64,000 nucleotides of DNA from Lederbergia citri (GTDB lineage: Bacteria > Bacillota > Bacilli > Bacillales > Bacillaceae_C), in contig NZ_JAGYPG010000001.1 in assembly GCF_018343625.1 (NCBI RefSeq), positions 1,064,502-1,128,501 of the forward strand, written 5' to 3'. Position 1 is the stretch's first letter. Every line of letters starts with the position of its first letter. Below the pieces are notes generated by a model that worked only from the letters and a program-made list of their open reading frames with translations, did no database searches and was not told the DNA's origin. The position numbers were made by a program, and so were the translations under genes. Below are positions 1 to 10,018 of this stretch, piece after piece.

Positions 1-696
1 GACTTTCAAAATTCCTTTTTTCGGATACAGACCAATTTTTTTTGTTATTTCTATCGTCAACGGTAGATCTGGTCTCAGTGGTTGTGATAAATGGAGAAGC
101 TTTTCACTTTGAAGGGTACTGTTCCATTTTCTTAAAAGCAATGACTGTCGATATGTTTTCATGGAAGAAGGGAAATATGGAATAAAAATAGGGTTGTATG
201 GGAATGATACATCTTTTATCCATCCCCAGGCGATTTTTTCTAAATCTCTCATTCGACTTAATTCTACGAAAATGATTGGAATTTTTGCTTGTTTACATTT
301 AATAATGAGTAAAGGATTTAGAATTATAGCTGGGACCGTTACACCCAATAAAAAGTCTATAGGACTATTAAGAAGTAATTTCCGTTTATTTACTAGCATT
401 TTGTCAAAATCTTTTAATTTTGATACATGAAAATTAGTAATCACGGTTCCGCATCCCTTCTTGAGGAAACAATCGGAAAAGTATACTTTAAATTGCTCAA
501 ATGGTAAATCGGGTATATCAGGTGCAAAATATACAAAAGAAGGAGTAATGATAAAGGAGCTTGCATCCATTTTAAGTATAGAATGATTTAAAGATTTAGA
601 CCCGTAATAACGAATTTCACAATCTCTCACTAGCATTGAAACTTTGGATCTTTTACCATCTTCAATAGAAAATGCATTTTCAATTATATAGTCCAT
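1..696 (-). CDS. Amidohydrolase-like protein of unknown function, 3' end beyond window
   Basis: Reading leftward from an ATG at 696, 232 codons stay open to the window edge, so the C-terminus is not seen. I do not recognise a named family with certainty. The N-terminus follows the usual start of amidohydrolase and dihydroorotase proteins: an 'I-x-NA-x-I-x-DG' type strand (IIENAFSIEDGK), 'LVRDCEIRYYG', then 'MDASSFIITPSFV'. In active enzymes the last block runs into a metal-binding HxH motif; here it reads SFVYFAPD, so both histidines are absent. Further on, 'GTVITNFH' resembles the 'GGTTT' strand of the barrel. I infer a catalytically dead or strongly diverged member. It follows aroB by 79 bases on the same strand, and an inverted repeat (699-750) covers its ribosome binding site. 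Confidence 0.6.
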   Translation of the reverse strand, partial: MDYIIENAFSIEDGKRSKVSMLVRDCEIRYYGSKSLNHSILKMDASSFIITPSFVYFAPDIPDLPFEQFKVYFSDCFLKKGCGTVITNFHVSKLKDFDKMLVNKRKLLLNSPIDFLLGVTVPAIILNPLLIIKCKQAKIPIIFVELSRMRDLEKIAWGWIKDVSFPYNPIFIPYFPSSMKTYRQSLLLRKWNSTLQSEKLLHLSQPLRPDLPLTIEITKKIGLYPKKGILKV

Positions 697-698
697 GC

Positions 699-750
699 TT
701 TCCTACCTTTCGTATTCTTTTAAAACAATCTATGTAAAAAAGGTAGGAAA
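699..750 (-). promoter_or_regulatory. Inverted repeat covering the ribosome binding site of the leftmost gene
   Basis: The 12-base arms at 699-710 and 739-750 are perfect reverse complements (TTTCCTACCTTT and AAAGGTAGGAAA) separated by 28 bases. On the minus strand the downstream arm is the purine-rich Shine-Dalgarno sequence two bases before the ATG at 696. A stem-loop would hide that site. There is no T-run after the stem, so a translational control element is more likely than a simple terminator. This is inference from pairing alone. Confidence 0.5.
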
Positions 751-775
751 CATGAAATATTTCTTTTGTTCTTCT

Positions 776-1867
776 CTATTTTTTTATTAGTTTTGTTGAT
801 GAAAGAAAGGTAAAATAGACTTTTTCCAATACATCTTTATCAAGTTCTCTAACTAATGGATTTCCGATTTTCCCCAATAATACGAATCTCGGTTTATTGG
901 AATATGATTTTTTATCTCTTGTCATACTAGTAAATGCTTGATCAAAATCAAAACCATCAGGAATTTCTAAACTGTATCCTAGTGATTTAATCCATAACTC
1001 AAAATCAGAAATATTAAATTCTAAATCTAATATCTCCTTGCTTAAATATAATGCATAAACCATGCCAGTCATAACCGCTTCACCATGTGATACTTTTCCG
1101 TATCCAGCTGATGACTCTATTACATGGCCTAATGTATGACCAAAATTCAAAAAGGCACGTATCCCTGTTTCTCTTTCATCTTTTGAAACTACATCTGCTT
1201 TTATTTGAATTCCTTTTTTTAAAAAAAAGACTAAATCTTCATTATTTATTGCCCGTAAATCAGTAATAGTAGACATTAGAAATTTAAGCAATTCTTCGTC
1301 AGCAATAAATGCATGCTTAACTGCCTCCGCAAATCCGGAACGAATTTCCGATTGTGGAAGAGTTTTTAGAAACTCAGTTTGATAAATAACCGCTTCTGGC
1401 TGATGAAAAGAGCCGATCATATTTTTTCCGAGAGGATGGTTTATTCCCGTCTTTCCACCAACGGCGCTATCATGTGCCAAAATGGTTGTCGGAACTTGTA
1501 TGAAAGGTATGCCTCTCATATATGTCGCTGCAACAAAACCAGCTAAATCGCCAACAGCTCCTCCACCAAATGCAATGATGCAAGACTTTCGATCCAGCCC
1601 CTGTTCAAGTGAATATGATAGACATGATTCATATACTGAAAATTGTTTCGCGTTTTCTCCTGAGGGAACTATATATGTATAAGTGTCGTACGATTGTGGT
1701 ATTGCTTTTTTCAACTCATCTAGATGCAATCTGCCCACTGTTTCATCCGTAATGATTAGAAGTTTTGTATAATCATTTGTTTGCAAGTGGTTGGTTAAGG
1801 ACTCTAAAACATTTTTTCCAATGTAAACAGGATACGATTTTGATGGTGTTTGAATGTCAATCTTCAA
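776..1867 (-). CDS. aroB: 3-dehydroquinate synthase
   Basis: The enzyme converts 3-deoxy-D-arabino-heptulosonate 7-phosphate to 3-dehydroquinate, second step of the shikimate pathway, in the cytosol, using NAD and a divalent metal. The 363 residues match the family length. The NAD-binding glycine loop GGGAVGDLAG is near residues 101-110, followed by VPTTILAHDSAVGGKTGIN. Metal ligands appear as E181 with K184 and H185 (FAEAVKH), and in FGHTLGHVIE near residue 250. The start is TTG at 1867, preceded by GGGGTG at a suitable distance. cheR ends 12 bases upstream; in B. subtilis aroF (chorismate synthase) sits between these two genes and aroH follows aroB. Neither is present here. Confidence 0.96.
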   Translation of the reverse strand: MKIDIQTPSKSYPVYIGKNVLESLTNHLQTNDYTKLLIITDETVGRLHLDELKKAIPQSYDTYTYIVPSGENAKQFSVYESCLSYSLEQGLDRKSCIIAFGGGAVGDLAGFVAATYMRGIPFIQVPTTILAHDSAVGGKTGINHPLGKNMIGSFHQPEAVIYQTEFLKTLPQSEIRSGFAEAVKHAFIADEELLKFLMSTITDLRAINNEDLVFFLKKGIQIKADVVSKDERETGIRAFLNFGHTLGHVIESSAGYGKVSHGEAVMTGMVYALYLSKEILDLEFNISDFELWIKSLGYSLEIPDGFDFDQAFTSMTRDKKSYSNKPRFVLLGKIGNPLVRELDKDVLEKVYFTFLSSTKLIKK

Positions 1868-1879
1868 TTTTATACACCC

Positions 1880-2671
<792 letters not shown>

Positions 2672-2718
2672 TCACTTTCTCTTATACTATTACTGATTAT
2701 AACGTATAAAGAAGGAAA

Positions 2719-2746
2719 AACCACCTAGAATTGTTTCTAGGTGGTT
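2719..2746 (-). terminator. Terminator downstream of ndk
   Basis: The arms AACCACCTAGAA (2719-2730) and TTCTAGGTGGTT (2735-2746) pair perfectly over 12 bases with a four-base loop. On the minus strand the stem is followed by a short U-rich tract. It lies just after the ndk stop codon and before cheR. Confidence 0.85.
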
Positions 2747-2754
2747 GGTAACAT

Positions 2755-3201
2755 TTAATATATCCAACTATTAATTAGTTTGGAGTATTCCACGAGCTCT
2801 TCCTCTTTAAAAAACAAGGAAATTTCTCTTTCCGCGCTTTCAGTTGAATCAGAACCATGAATAATATTTTTTCCGACAGTTAAACCAAAATCGCCGCGAA
2901 TTGTTCCTTGAGCAGCATCTTTTGGATTTGTTGTACCCATCATTTGGCGTGCAGTATGTATTACATTCTCACCTTGCCAGACCATAGCAAAAACAGGTCC
3001 TGATGTAATGAATTCGACTAAATCTCCAAAAAAAGGACGTTCTTTATGTTCTCCATAGTGTTTTTCAGCAAGTTCTTTTGGAATTGTCATCAATTTTGCT
3101 CCAACAAGCTGAAAACCTTTTTTTTCAAACCGTGATACGATTTCTCCAATTAAACTTCTTTGAACTCCATCTGGTTTTACCATTAGAAAAGTTTTTTCCA
3201 T
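2755..3201 (-). CDS. ndk: Nucleoside diphosphate kinase
   Basis: Ndk transfers the gamma phosphate of ATP to nucleoside diphosphates through a phosphohistidine, balancing NTP and dNTP pools. The protein is 148 residues, normal for the family. The active-site histidine is H115 in NIIHGSDS, and the nucleotide contact KPDGVQR is at residues 9-15. I chose the ATG at 3201 because it gives the conserved start [12 protein letters not shown] and has an AGGAG site eight bases before it; the frame is open further upstream but that part has no family similarity. Position next to hepT and cheR is the standard Bacillus order. Confidence 0.97.
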   Translation of the reverse strand: MEKTFLMVKPDGVQRSLIGEIVSRFEKKGFQLVGAKLMTIPKELAEKHYGEHKERPFFGDLVEFITSGPVFAMVWQGENVIHTARQMMGTTNPKDAAQGTIRGDFGLTVGKNIIHGSDSTESAEREISLFFKEEELVEYSKLINSWIY

Positions 3202-3305
3202 TATGATCACTCCTGCGATTATCTCGGGAAAATCCTCGAAATCCCATGAAAATAATATCATTATTTTCCAACATTAGCAAATTGCCATAAGTAAAAATTT
3301 ATTTT

Positions 3306-4268
3306 CTAATATTTTCTTTTGCCTATGTAAAAAGCAATATCTCTGAGTGTTTTTTTAGCTTTTATAGGAGGAAGTTTATCTAAAACGTGAATAGCCTTTT
3401 TTAAATACATCCTACTAACAGAATATGCCTTATCGATTGCTCCTGAATCCTTTATAGCAGATATGAGGCCCACCATTTCCTCTTTAGTTGTGCCTTCATT
3501 AACTTTCAATACTCTAGATTTTAATTTCTCATCTTGCATTGCATATAAAACTGGTAAAGTGATATTTCCTTGTCGCAAATCTTCACCAGCTGGTTTTCCT
3601 AGTTCTTTTTCTGTTCCAGTAAAATCAAGAATATCATCAATAATTTGGTAAGACATTCCAATAAAGTAACCAAATTTATATAATAACCTATGTGTCTTTT
3701 CATCTGCCCCTGCTGTAACTGCACCGAGTTCACAGCTAACAGCAATAAGTAAAGCTGTTTTTCTCTTAATTCGTCGTAAATAATCTCTTAAATTTTGATT
3801 AAAACGATATTTATCTTTAATTTGATCCATTTCGCCTTTGCAAACTTCGATAATTGCATTTGAAAGAATCTGATGTGCTAATGAATTATGAATATTTGTC
3901 ATGTATTCAAGAGAACTTCCCAAAATATAATCACCAGTGTACATAGCAATACGATCATTCCAAGTATAATTGATCGTTGGCTTTCCTCTTCTAAGTTCGG
4001 CATCGTCGATTACATCATCATGGACTAGTGAAGCCATATGAATTAATTCTAAAGCTACTGCAGTGTTTTTTATAGTATGTATATTGTACGAACCGAATTT
4101 TGCCGATAAAAGGACAAAAACAGGTCGAATTCGTTTTCCCCCTGCTTTTAAAAGCTGCACCGATGCTTTCTGGAGCAGTTCTATCTCTGATTGAATAGCC
4201 AATTCCATCTCTTTTTCGATGATGTCGAAGTCAGCTTTTAAGGTCGAATTAAGTAATGTTAGTTTCAT
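3306..4268 (-). CDS. hepT: Heptaprenyl diphosphate synthase component II
   Basis: Catalytic subunit of the two-component trans-heptaprenyl diphosphate synthase, which elongates farnesyl diphosphate to the C35 side chain of menaquinone-7. The two aspartate-rich motifs are present: HDDVIDDAELRRGKPT at about 83-98 and YQIIDDILDF at about 208-217, the latter followed by GKPAGEDLRQGN. KAGGKRIRP at 41-49 is the isopentenyl diphosphate contact. Length is 320 residues. ATG at 4268 follows AGGTGG. It is third in the hepS-menG-hepT run, spaced 11 bases after menG, and works with HepS. Confidence 0.96.
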   Translation of the reverse strand: MKLTLLNSTLKADFDIIEKEMELAIQSEIELLQKASVQLLKAGGKRIRPVFVLLSAKFGSYNIHTIKNTAVALELIHMASLVHDDVIDDAELRRGKPTINYTWNDRIAMYTGDYILGSSLEYMTNIHNSLAHQILSNAIIEVCKGEMDQIKDKYRFNQNLRDYLRRIKRKTALLIAVSCELGAVTAGADEKTHRLLYKFGYFIGMSYQIIDDILDFTGTEKELGKPAGEDLRQGNITLPVLYAMQDEKLKSRVLKVNEGTTKEEMVGLISAIKDSGAIDKAYSVSRMYLKKAIHVLDKLPPIKAKKTLRDIAFYIGKRKY

Positions 4269-4279
4269 TTCATTTCCAC

Positions 4280-4990
4280 CTAGGCATTATTCTTTTTCAT
4301 TCCAATATGCGCCGCTGCAACACCACCGCTAAAGGATTTATAAATAACATCAACAAATCCGGCTCTCCAGAACATTTGGGCTAATTCTTCCATTCCGGGA
4401 AAATCACGGGCTGATTCTTGTAACCACGAATATTCTTTAAAACTTTTAGCAAATAATTTACCAAATAACGGCATAACATAGCGGAAATACAAATAATAAG
4501 CCTGTTTATAACCCGGCATTGTCGGTTGGGATGTTTCAAGACATACTGCCATGCCACCAGGCTTTAACACCCTGTTCATCTCTTTCAGTACTTGCATATA
4601 GTCTGGAACATTCCGTAGACCAAAGCCGATTGTTACATAATCGAATGTATTATCTTCAAACGGAAGCTCCATAGCGTTACCTTGAATGAATTCTATTTGA
4701 TCCAATTGTTCTGTTTCCTTTTTTTGCTTTGCAACTTGCAGCATATTATGACTAAAGTCTAACCCAATAACTTTACCTTCAATGCCAACTGCACGTGCAA
4801 GCCCAATGGTCCAATCACCAGTTCCGCAGCAAAGATCGAGAGCATATCCCCCTTTAGGGACGTCCATCTTTTTCATAGTCTCTTTACGCCATTTTATATG
4901 TTGCTGAAAACTAATAATGGAATTCATTTTATCATAATTTTTATGGATTTTTTCAAATACACTATGTACACGTTCTTCTTTTGATTGCAT
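4280..4990 (-). CDS. menG: Demethylmenaquinone methyltransferase
   Basis: The enzyme performs the last step of menaquinone synthesis, C-methylation of demethylmenaquinone with S-adenosylmethionine (also called UbiE or MenH in older B. subtilis naming). The SAM loop [10 protein letters not shown] is near residue 51. The family signatures '[17 protein letters not shown]' near the start and '[11 protein letters not shown]' in the middle are clear. About 236 residues. Start choice is between ATG 4990 (MQSKEERVH, matching homologues, GGAGG 12 bases upstream) and a TTG at 4999 that overlaps the hepS stop; I prefer 4990. It is flanked by hepS and hepT, the subunits that make its prenyl donor. Confidence 0.94.
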   Translation of the reverse strand: MQSKEERVHSVFEKIHKNYDKMNSIISFQQHIKWRKETMKKMDVPKGGYALDLCCGTGDWTIGLARAVGIEGKVIGLDFSHNMLQVAKQKKETEQLDQIEFIQGNAMELPFEDNTFDYVTIGFGLRNVPDYMQVLKEMNRVLKPGGMAVCLETSQPTMPGYKQAYYLYFRYVMPLFGKLFAKSFKEYSWLQESARDFPGMEELAQMFWRAGFVDVIYKSFSGGVAAAHIGMKKNNA

Positions 4991-4995
4991 CTTTT

Positions 4996-5775
4996 TCAAA
5001 AACCTCCACTTAAAGAACCAGCCAATTCATTGATGCGCCTATTCACGAGTAATGGCAAAGCATTCATTTCTATTATCATATCATCAAGTTTTTCCTTCGA
5101 TTCCTGCATTATATCTGTTAATAATTTTATCTCAGCTTCCAAGGATGGTTGTGTGTTGTTTTTAAAATAGAAGCTTTTTATCCCCTTCATAAAGAGAGAA
5201 AAATTACCGTCAATAAGCAATTTCAGCTCTTTTCCAACCTTTTTAAAAAATAGATATTCAGTGAAGAAGTTAATATACTTGGAAGGTGTTTGAAAATGTA
5301 TACAAAATTGTTCTAACAGCCCAGATTCAATTTTTCTAACACTTTCAAGATAAAAATTCAAATTTTCACCATTAAATTGGATAATATTTATTTTATGCTC
5401 ATTAATTGTTTTGATAGCAGATGCCAAAGATTGTATTAACTCTATATTATGAAATTCTGATAATAAATTATAGTACATGCCACTATAATAATCTCCGGCC
5501 AATACGTTAAGTTGCCGTGCTTTAGTTGATATATTAGGGTTAGAAACATTTTCATGTGTTTCTAGTGCCAAGTTTGCAAGCATAGTTGCCATAATATATG
5601 CTTCAATTTCTTCCACCGTAAGACTAGAATCTCGCAATGAGTATGACATAAAAAGAATTTGATCTACATCCAGCTCAGGCGGTTCAATATGTTTGTATAA
5701 AAAGTGATGGTAGCATTTTTGCTGCAACTTCTTTTTTATTGAATTAATTTGCTGTTCGTAATTGCTTACCGCCAT
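4996..5775 (-). CDS. hepS: Heptaprenyl diphosphate synthase component I
   Basis: HepS is the small, non-catalytic regulatory subunit of heptaprenyl diphosphate synthase and partners HepT. The sequence is poorly conserved in general; identification rests on length (259 residues), helical character, a recognisable '[16 protein letters not shown]' followed by '[18 protein letters not shown]' pattern, and location just before menG and hepT. The ATG at 5775 (MAVSNYEQQ) follows AGGA; the open frame extends further upstream without similarity. The stop overlaps the possible TTG start of menG, which suggests coupled translation. Confidence 0.88.
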   Translation of the reverse strand: MAVSNYEQQINSIKKKLQQKCYHHFLYKHIEPPELDVDQILFMSYSLRDSSLTVEEIEAYIMATMLANLALETHENVSNPNISTKARQLNVLAGDYYSGMYYNLLSEFHNIELIQSLASAIKTINEHKINIIQFNGENLNFYLESVRKIESGLLEQFCIHFQTPSKYINFFTEYLFFKKVGKELKLLIDGNFSLFMKGIKSFYFKNNTQPSLEAEIKLLTDIMQESKEKLDDMIIEMNALPLLVNRRINELAGSLSGGF

Positions 5776-5896
5776 AACAAAATCCTCGTTTCTATTACAA
5801 ATAAAAGACATACTAGATGCATGCAAGTTTAATTATAACATAGAGAATTACCGAATGGCGATTTTGATGGGTTTATGAAATGAGTTTTAATTAAGG

Positions 5897-6130
5897 TTAT
5901 TTTTTATTTTCACTCTCTACTTCTCCAAATGAAGTTACAATATTTGCATGTCCTCTAACTTTTATTGCCGAGGTATGTTCTGTAAATTGAGCAACCATTA
6001 CTTCACCAGCATCTAGTTTTTCTGCATGATGAAATCTAGTATCAGAACCTCTAGTTAACCCAATTACATTTACCCCATCTTCCAAAGCTTTTATGATAAT
6101 GAAATCAGATTGTCCACGGACGTTGCTCAT
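5897..6130 (-). CDS. mtrB: trp RNA-binding attenuation protein (TRAP)
   Basis: TRAP forms an 11-mer ring that, when bound to tryptophan, wraps trp leader RNA at GAG/UAG repeats and causes attenuation. The 77 residues closely follow the B. subtilis protein. The RNA-contact residues correspond to K38 (HHAEKLD), K57 and R59 (SAIKVRGH), and the tryptophan-pocket segment '[18 protein letters not shown]' is intact. It lies 15 bases after folE, the mtrA-mtrB arrangement of B. subtilis. Its main target, the trp operon, is not in this window although aroB is. Confidence 0.97.
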   Translation of the reverse strand: MSNVRGQSDFIIIKALEDGVNVIGLTRGSDTRFHHAEKLDAGEVMVAQFTEHTSAIKVRGHANIVTSFGEVESENKK

Positions 6131-6145
6131 TTCTTCACCTCATGA

Positions 6146-6712
6146 TTAATCTTTTATTAAGGAAAGTACTTCTGCTCGTGCTTGTCCATCGGTAGCTAGT
6201 ATTCCCCGAACTGCAGATGTTACGGTTTTGGCACCAGGTTTTTTTATTCCTCTCATCGTCATACACATATGTTCTGCCTCTATAATAACCATAACCCCTT
6301 GTGGTTCAAGTTTTTTCATTAAGACATTCGCAATTGTGGAAGTAATTCGTTCTTGTAATTGGGGTTTAGCCGCAACTGTTTCCACTGCCCTTGCAAGTTT
6401 ACTCAAACCAGCGACCTTTCCATTTTGAGGTATATAGGCGACATGGGCTTTTCCGAAGAAAGGGACTAAATGGTGTTCACACATTGAAAAAAAGGGAATA
6501 TCCTTAACGAGAACAAGTTCCTCGTGTTCTTCTCCAAAAATTGTTTCAAAGTATTCCTCTGGATTTTTCCCTAAACCGGAAAAAACCTCTTCATACATTT
6601 TTGCTACTCGTTTTGGCGTATCCACTAAACCTTCTCTATTAGGGTTTTCTCCAATCGCCTCTAATATCATTCGAACCGCTTCTTCTATTTGTGAGCGATT
6701 TACTTCTATCAT
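6146..6712 (-). CDS. folE: GTP cyclohydrolase I
   Basis: FolE (MtrA) converts GTP to dihydroneopterin triphosphate, the first step of folate synthesis. The protein is 188 residues, zinc-dependent. Zinc ligands are visible as C78 and H81 in [10 protein letters not shown] and the cysteine near residue 150 in [10 protein letters not shown]. The C-terminal '[17 protein letters not shown]' segment is typical. The start is ATG 6712, which gives the conserved [13 protein letters not shown] and follows a strong AGGAGG. It is the first gene of the folE-mtrB pair and follows the hbs terminator. Confidence 0.97.
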   Translation of the reverse strand: MIEVNRSQIEEAVRMILEAIGENPNREGLVDTPKRVAKMYEEVFSGLGKNPEEYFETIFGEEHEELVLVKDIPFFSMCEHHLVPFFGKAHVAYIPQNGKVAGLSKLARAVETVAAKPQLQERITSTIANVLMKKLEPQGVMVIIEAEHMCMTMRGIKKPGAKTVTSAVRGILATDGQARAEVLSLIKD

Positions 6713-6873
6713 TCTTTTTCCTCCTACATTTGCTGCAACAAGACATCTTTCTTTCAAAGAAAGTATAAAATTCACAATAGCTTTAATTATTATATCTAGG
6801 TTGCATTGTCTAGGTGCAGTCGTCTTACACATTTTCTAATGTATTCCCATATTAGCATAATTAACAAAAGAAA

Positions 6874-6910
6874 TAAAAAAGGAACTACCGATATTTACCT
6901 CGGCAGTTCC
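6874..6910 (-). terminator. Terminator downstream of hbs
   Basis: The arms GGAACTACCGA (6881-6891) and TCGGCAGTTCC (6900-6910) pair with one mismatch across an eight-base loop. On the minus strand the stem is followed by a U-run (A-run at 6874-6880 on the plus strand). It lies between the hbs stop and the upstream region of folE. Confidence 0.85.
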
Positions 6911-6937
6911 TTTTGTTACGCTAAAGAGTGTATGTAC

Positions 6938-7210
6938 TTATTTAACAGCATCTTTAAGCGCTTTACCTGGTTTGAACGCTGGAACCTTGCTTGCAGCGAT
7001 TTCGATTTCCTGACCAGTTTGAGGGTTGCGTCCTTTACGAGCAGCACGCTCACGCACTTCAAAGTTACCAAATCCGATTAAAGCTACTTTATCTCCGTTA
7101 GCCAAAGCATTTTGGATGGATTGGAAAACAGCATCAACAGCTTTAGTAGCGTCCTTTTTAGAAAGCTCCGCTGTTTCAGCAACAGAATTGATAAGTTCAG
7201 TTTTGTTCAT
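6938..7210 (-). CDS. hbs: DNA-binding protein HU
   Basis: HU is the abundant histone-like protein that bends and compacts DNA. The 90 residues have the HU signature '[20 protein letters not shown]' around 46-65 and the DNA-inserting proline in that beta arm. The true start is ATG 7210 ([10 protein letters not shown]) with GGAGGAGGTG just upstream. It is monocistronic, bounded by a terminator at 6874-6910. The 210 bases upstream carry no other gene and presumably hold its promoters, which I could not assign with confidence. Confidence 0.98.
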   Translation of the reverse strand: MNKTELINSVAETAELSKKDATKAVDAVFQSIQNALANGDKVALIGFGNFEVRERAARKGRNPQTGQEIEIAASKVPAFKPGKALKDAVK

Positions 7211-7631
7211 ACCATTCACCTCCTCCCAAGAAAGAGAGATCTTGTTCCTCAAGTGCTATTACATTTGTGAACAATTTTTAAGATTCTTAAACATGGTAAT
7301 GTTAGAATCTGAATAAATTACTGGTAAATAAGGGATTTAACAGCAATTCTGTTTAAAAGATTATCATATAAATTTTATGTTAGCAAGAATAAAAGGCGTA
7401 AAAAATGGAAAAGATGCCGAATATCGTCGTATTCGACATCTTTTTATTATCTTTTGCTAACCTTGTATTGTAATTTCAGCTGAACAAGCTTGCTTTCGTT
7501 GGACTGCAAACGACTTGTCGGCTCTTTTCTTTAAGAGGCTGTAGGACAGCATATTTAACCGTTATCTCGCAGAAATCTCACTTCTCCCGCTCATTTCATA
7601 AAGTGTCTAAAAGATTAACGACCTTTCTTTC
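7211..7631. other. Gene-free interval between hbs and spoIVA
   Basis: This stretch of about 420 bases holds the hbs upstream region on the right-to-left strand, the spoIVA terminator at 7411-7443, and about 190 bases (7444-7631) in which I see no ORF, repeat or RNA signature. Confidence 0.6.
7411..7443 (-). terminator. Terminator downstream of spoIVA
   Basis: AAGATG-CCGAATA on the left and TATTCGACATCTT on the right form a stem of about 12 pairs around a short loop, flanked by A-rich and T-rich tracts on both sides, so it may act in both directions. It lies roughly 190 bases after the spoIVA stop. Confidence 0.7.
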
Positions 7632-9110
7632 TTAAAGAATGATAGCTATTAAACCACCTGAACCTTCATTGATAATTCTTTCTAGCGTTTCCTTTAATTT
7701 ATATCTGGCGTTTTCTGGCATCATCGCAATTTTTGCTTGGATTCCTTCTCTTACTAATGAGCTTAAGCTTCTACCAAAAATATCTGAATTCCAAATTGAA
7801 AGTGGGTCGTCTTCAAAGTCCTGCATTAGGTAGCGGACAAGCTCTTCACTTTGTTTTTCAGTTCCAATAATCGGGGCGAACTCAGATTCGACATCCACTT
7901 TTATCATATGGATCGAAGGTGCCATCGCTTTTAACCTAACACCAAAGCGGGCCCCTTGCCTAATGATTTCAGGCTCATCCAAACTCATATCCGCTAAAGA
8001 TGGAGCTGCTATTCCATAGCCTGTTTGTCTGACCATTGCGAGGGCATCTGAGACTTGATCATATTCTCTTTTAGCGTCGGCAAAATCCTGCATAAGCTCA
8101 AGCAAGTGATCTTTTCCTCGGACTTCAACTCCGACGACTTCTTTAAGAACATTATCATAAAGATCATCAGGAGCAAATAAATCTATTTCCGCAATTCCTT
8201 GCCCCATATCCACTCCTGCAAGCCCAGCATTTTCAATAAAGTCAAACTCATAAAACTGTTGTACGACTCTATCTACATCTCGTAATCTCTTTATATCCTT
8301 AACTGTTTCCTTAACAGCCTCTTGGTAGTTTGTACGCAGCCAGTGGTTCTCCTTCAACACCATAACCCAGCTTGGAAGATTTACATTAACTTCAAGCACA
8401 GGAAATTCGTATAAAGCTTCGCGTAGGACACTCATTACATCTGCTTCTCTCATGCTTTCTACAGACATGGATAGAACAGGGATATCATATTTCGCTTCAA
8501 GCTGTTTACGTAATTTTTCTGTTTCGGCATGATGTGGTCGAGAAGAGTTAATGACCATTATAAACGGCTTTCCAACCTCTTTTAACTCTTCTATTACACG
8601 CTCTTCAGCATCTACATAGTCCGAACGTGGTATTTCTCCAATCGTCCCATCTGTTGTAATGACAACACCAAGCACTGAGTGCTCCTGAATCACTTTTCTA
8701 GTTCCAATTTCAGCTGCTTCATGAAATGAGATTGGTTCCTCATACCAAGGTGTATGAATCATTCTTGGGCCATTTTCATCCTCATATCCTTTTGCCCCTG
8801 GCACTGTATAACCAACACAATCAACAAGCCGTACATTTACTTCAAGTCCTTCATCGACTTGAACGGCGACAGCTTGGTTCGGAACAAATTTTGGTTCTGT
8901 CGTCATGATTGTTCTACCTGCCGCACTTTGAGGCAGTTCATCTTGCGCTCTTGCTCTATCTGCTTCATTCGTGATGTTTGGTAAGACAGCTAGTTCCATA
9001 AACTTTTTAATAAATGTGGATTTACCTGTTCGAACAGCTCCAACTACACCCAAATAAATATCTCCGCCTGTTCTTTCTGCAATATCTTTGAAAATATCCA
9101 CTTTTTCCAA
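7632..9110 (-). CDS. spoIVA: Stage IV sporulation protein A, spore coat morphogenetic ATPase
   Basis: SpoIVA polymerises on the outer forespore membrane after ATP hydrolysis and is the base layer on which the coat is built; it also supports cortex formation. The Walker A loop GAVRTGKST is at residues 24-32. The sequence is nearly colinear with the 492-residue B. subtilis protein up to the C-terminal 'EGSGGLIAIIL'. The start is TTG at 9110 (LEKVDIFKD read as Met), with AGGAGG seven bases upstream, giving exactly 492 residues; an in-frame ATG further upstream lacks support. Expected to be made in the mother cell under SigE. Confidence 0.98.
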   Translation of the reverse strand: MEKVDIFKDIAERTGGDIYLGVVGAVRTGKSTFIKKFMELAVLPNITNEADRARAQDELPQSAAGRTIMTTEPKFVPNQAVAVQVDEGLEVNVRLVDCVGYTVPGAKGYEDENGPRMIHTPWYEEPISFHEAAEIGTRKVIQEHSVLGVVITTDGTIGEIPRSDYVDAEERVIEELKEVGKPFIMVINSSRPHHAETEKLRKQLEAKYDIPVLSMSVESMREADVMSVLREALYEFPVLEVNVNLPSWVMVLKENHWLRTNYQEAVKETVKDIKRLRDVDRVVQQFYEFDFIENAGLAGVDMGQGIAEIDLFAPDDLYDNVLKEVVGVEVRGKDHLLELMQDFADAKREYDQVSDALAMVRQTGYGIAAPSLADMSLDEPEIIRQGARFGVRLKAMAPSIHMIKVDVESEFAPIIGTEKQSEELVRYLMQDFEDDPLSIWNSDIFGRSLSSLVREGIQAKIAMMPENARYKLKETLERIINEGSGGLIAIIL

Positions 9111-9225
9111 GAGGTTCCCTCCTATCATTGAGTTCAAGGGACAAAACACCCTACAAACGATTGGACAATAGATGTTTATGATGTTGTCCGATTCTTATAT
9201 GACCATATTAAGAAGTAAATAAAAA

Positions 9226-9262
9226 ATCCTTCTTCCACATTATATTGAGTGAAAGAAGGAAT
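9226..9262 (-). terminator. Terminator downstream of yphF
   Basis: TCCTTCTTCCAC and GTGAAAGAAGGA pair as an imperfect 11-12 base stem with a loop of about 11 bases. An A-run at 9221-9226 gives the U-run on the minus strand. It falls immediately after the yphF stop. Confidence 0.75.
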
Positions 9263-9266
9263 ATTC

Positions 9267-9974
9267 CTATTTTTCCATGTAAATCGGTTCATTGTTTTCA
9301 TCTACTGTGTAAGAAAGTGAATATGCAGGAACAAATAATGAATTTTCAGTAAGAATGCTTGTAATATCAACACCTTGCGTAAAAGTTTTCCCACTTTCTT
9401 TTAAAGTCAAAAAGAGATCGCTTATATAATCTACAAAAACCTCACCATCTATATTAATAACAAGAGGCAAATTATTATTAGTAAAAGGTGAGATAATATA
9501 AGGCTCACTTTTATAACCTAGTTTTTTGTAATCTAAACTATAGATATTATGAGCAATTGCGTCTTTAAAAGGTGGGTATCCTTGAGATTTGATTCTCAAT
9601 TTTACTTCCCTAATTTTTTCCGCAATGCGAAGATCAAACACTTTAACGCTCGGATTCGTTTCCACGTCTATTAAAACATATTGAAATACCCCACCGCTTT
9701 CATAGGCATTTCCTGGAGGGGAGGCTATAAAACGCGGAGCAAGTTTTGAAAACTCAATAGGATATTTTATGTATAGGGGAGTTTCATAATCACGAGTTTT
9801 TATTGGTAATAGTCCATTTGTCGTTTCTCTATATTGATCGACAGCTGTCTGAACAGTCTTAATCTGATCTTCATACGGTATTTGATTCTCAACTTTTCTT
9901 TCTTGAGGGTATAGACACCCGCTTAATAAAACGGATGCTAGAATTAATATTGCTATATTTACATTTAGTTTCAT
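9267..9974 (-). CDS. yphF: YphF-type lipoprotein
   Basis: A predicted secreted lipoprotein: short positive N-terminus, hydrophobic stretch, then lipobox LLSGC with the lipidated cysteine at about residue 20. The remaining 215 residues are soluble and extracellular. No enzymatic motif is visible. Length and position between yphE and spoIVA identify it with B. subtilis YphF, whose role is unknown. Start is uncertain: ATG 9974 gives a normal signal peptide; an in-frame ATG at 10004 adds ten residues but has no Shine-Dalgarno sequence. Confidence 0.85.
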   Translation of the reverse strand: MKLNVNIAILILASVLLSGCLYPQERKVENQIPYEDQIKTVQTAVDQYRETTNGLLPIKTRDYETPLYIKYPIEFSKLAPRFIASPPGNAYESGGVFQYVLIDVETNPSVKVFDLRIAEKIREVKLRIKSQGYPPFKDAIAHNIYSLDYKKLGYKSEPYIISPFTNNNLPLVINIDGEVFVDYISDLFLTLKESGKTFTQGVDITSILTENSLFVPAYSLSYTVDENNEPIYMEK

Positions 9975-10018
9975 GTATAGCTTCTTCCCTTCAGCATCTT
10001 TCATGTTGATAGTGAAAT

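Noticed and set aside
161-430. 89-codon plus-strand frame
   Set aside because: Antisense to the open amidohydrolase-like frame, without a ribosome binding site.
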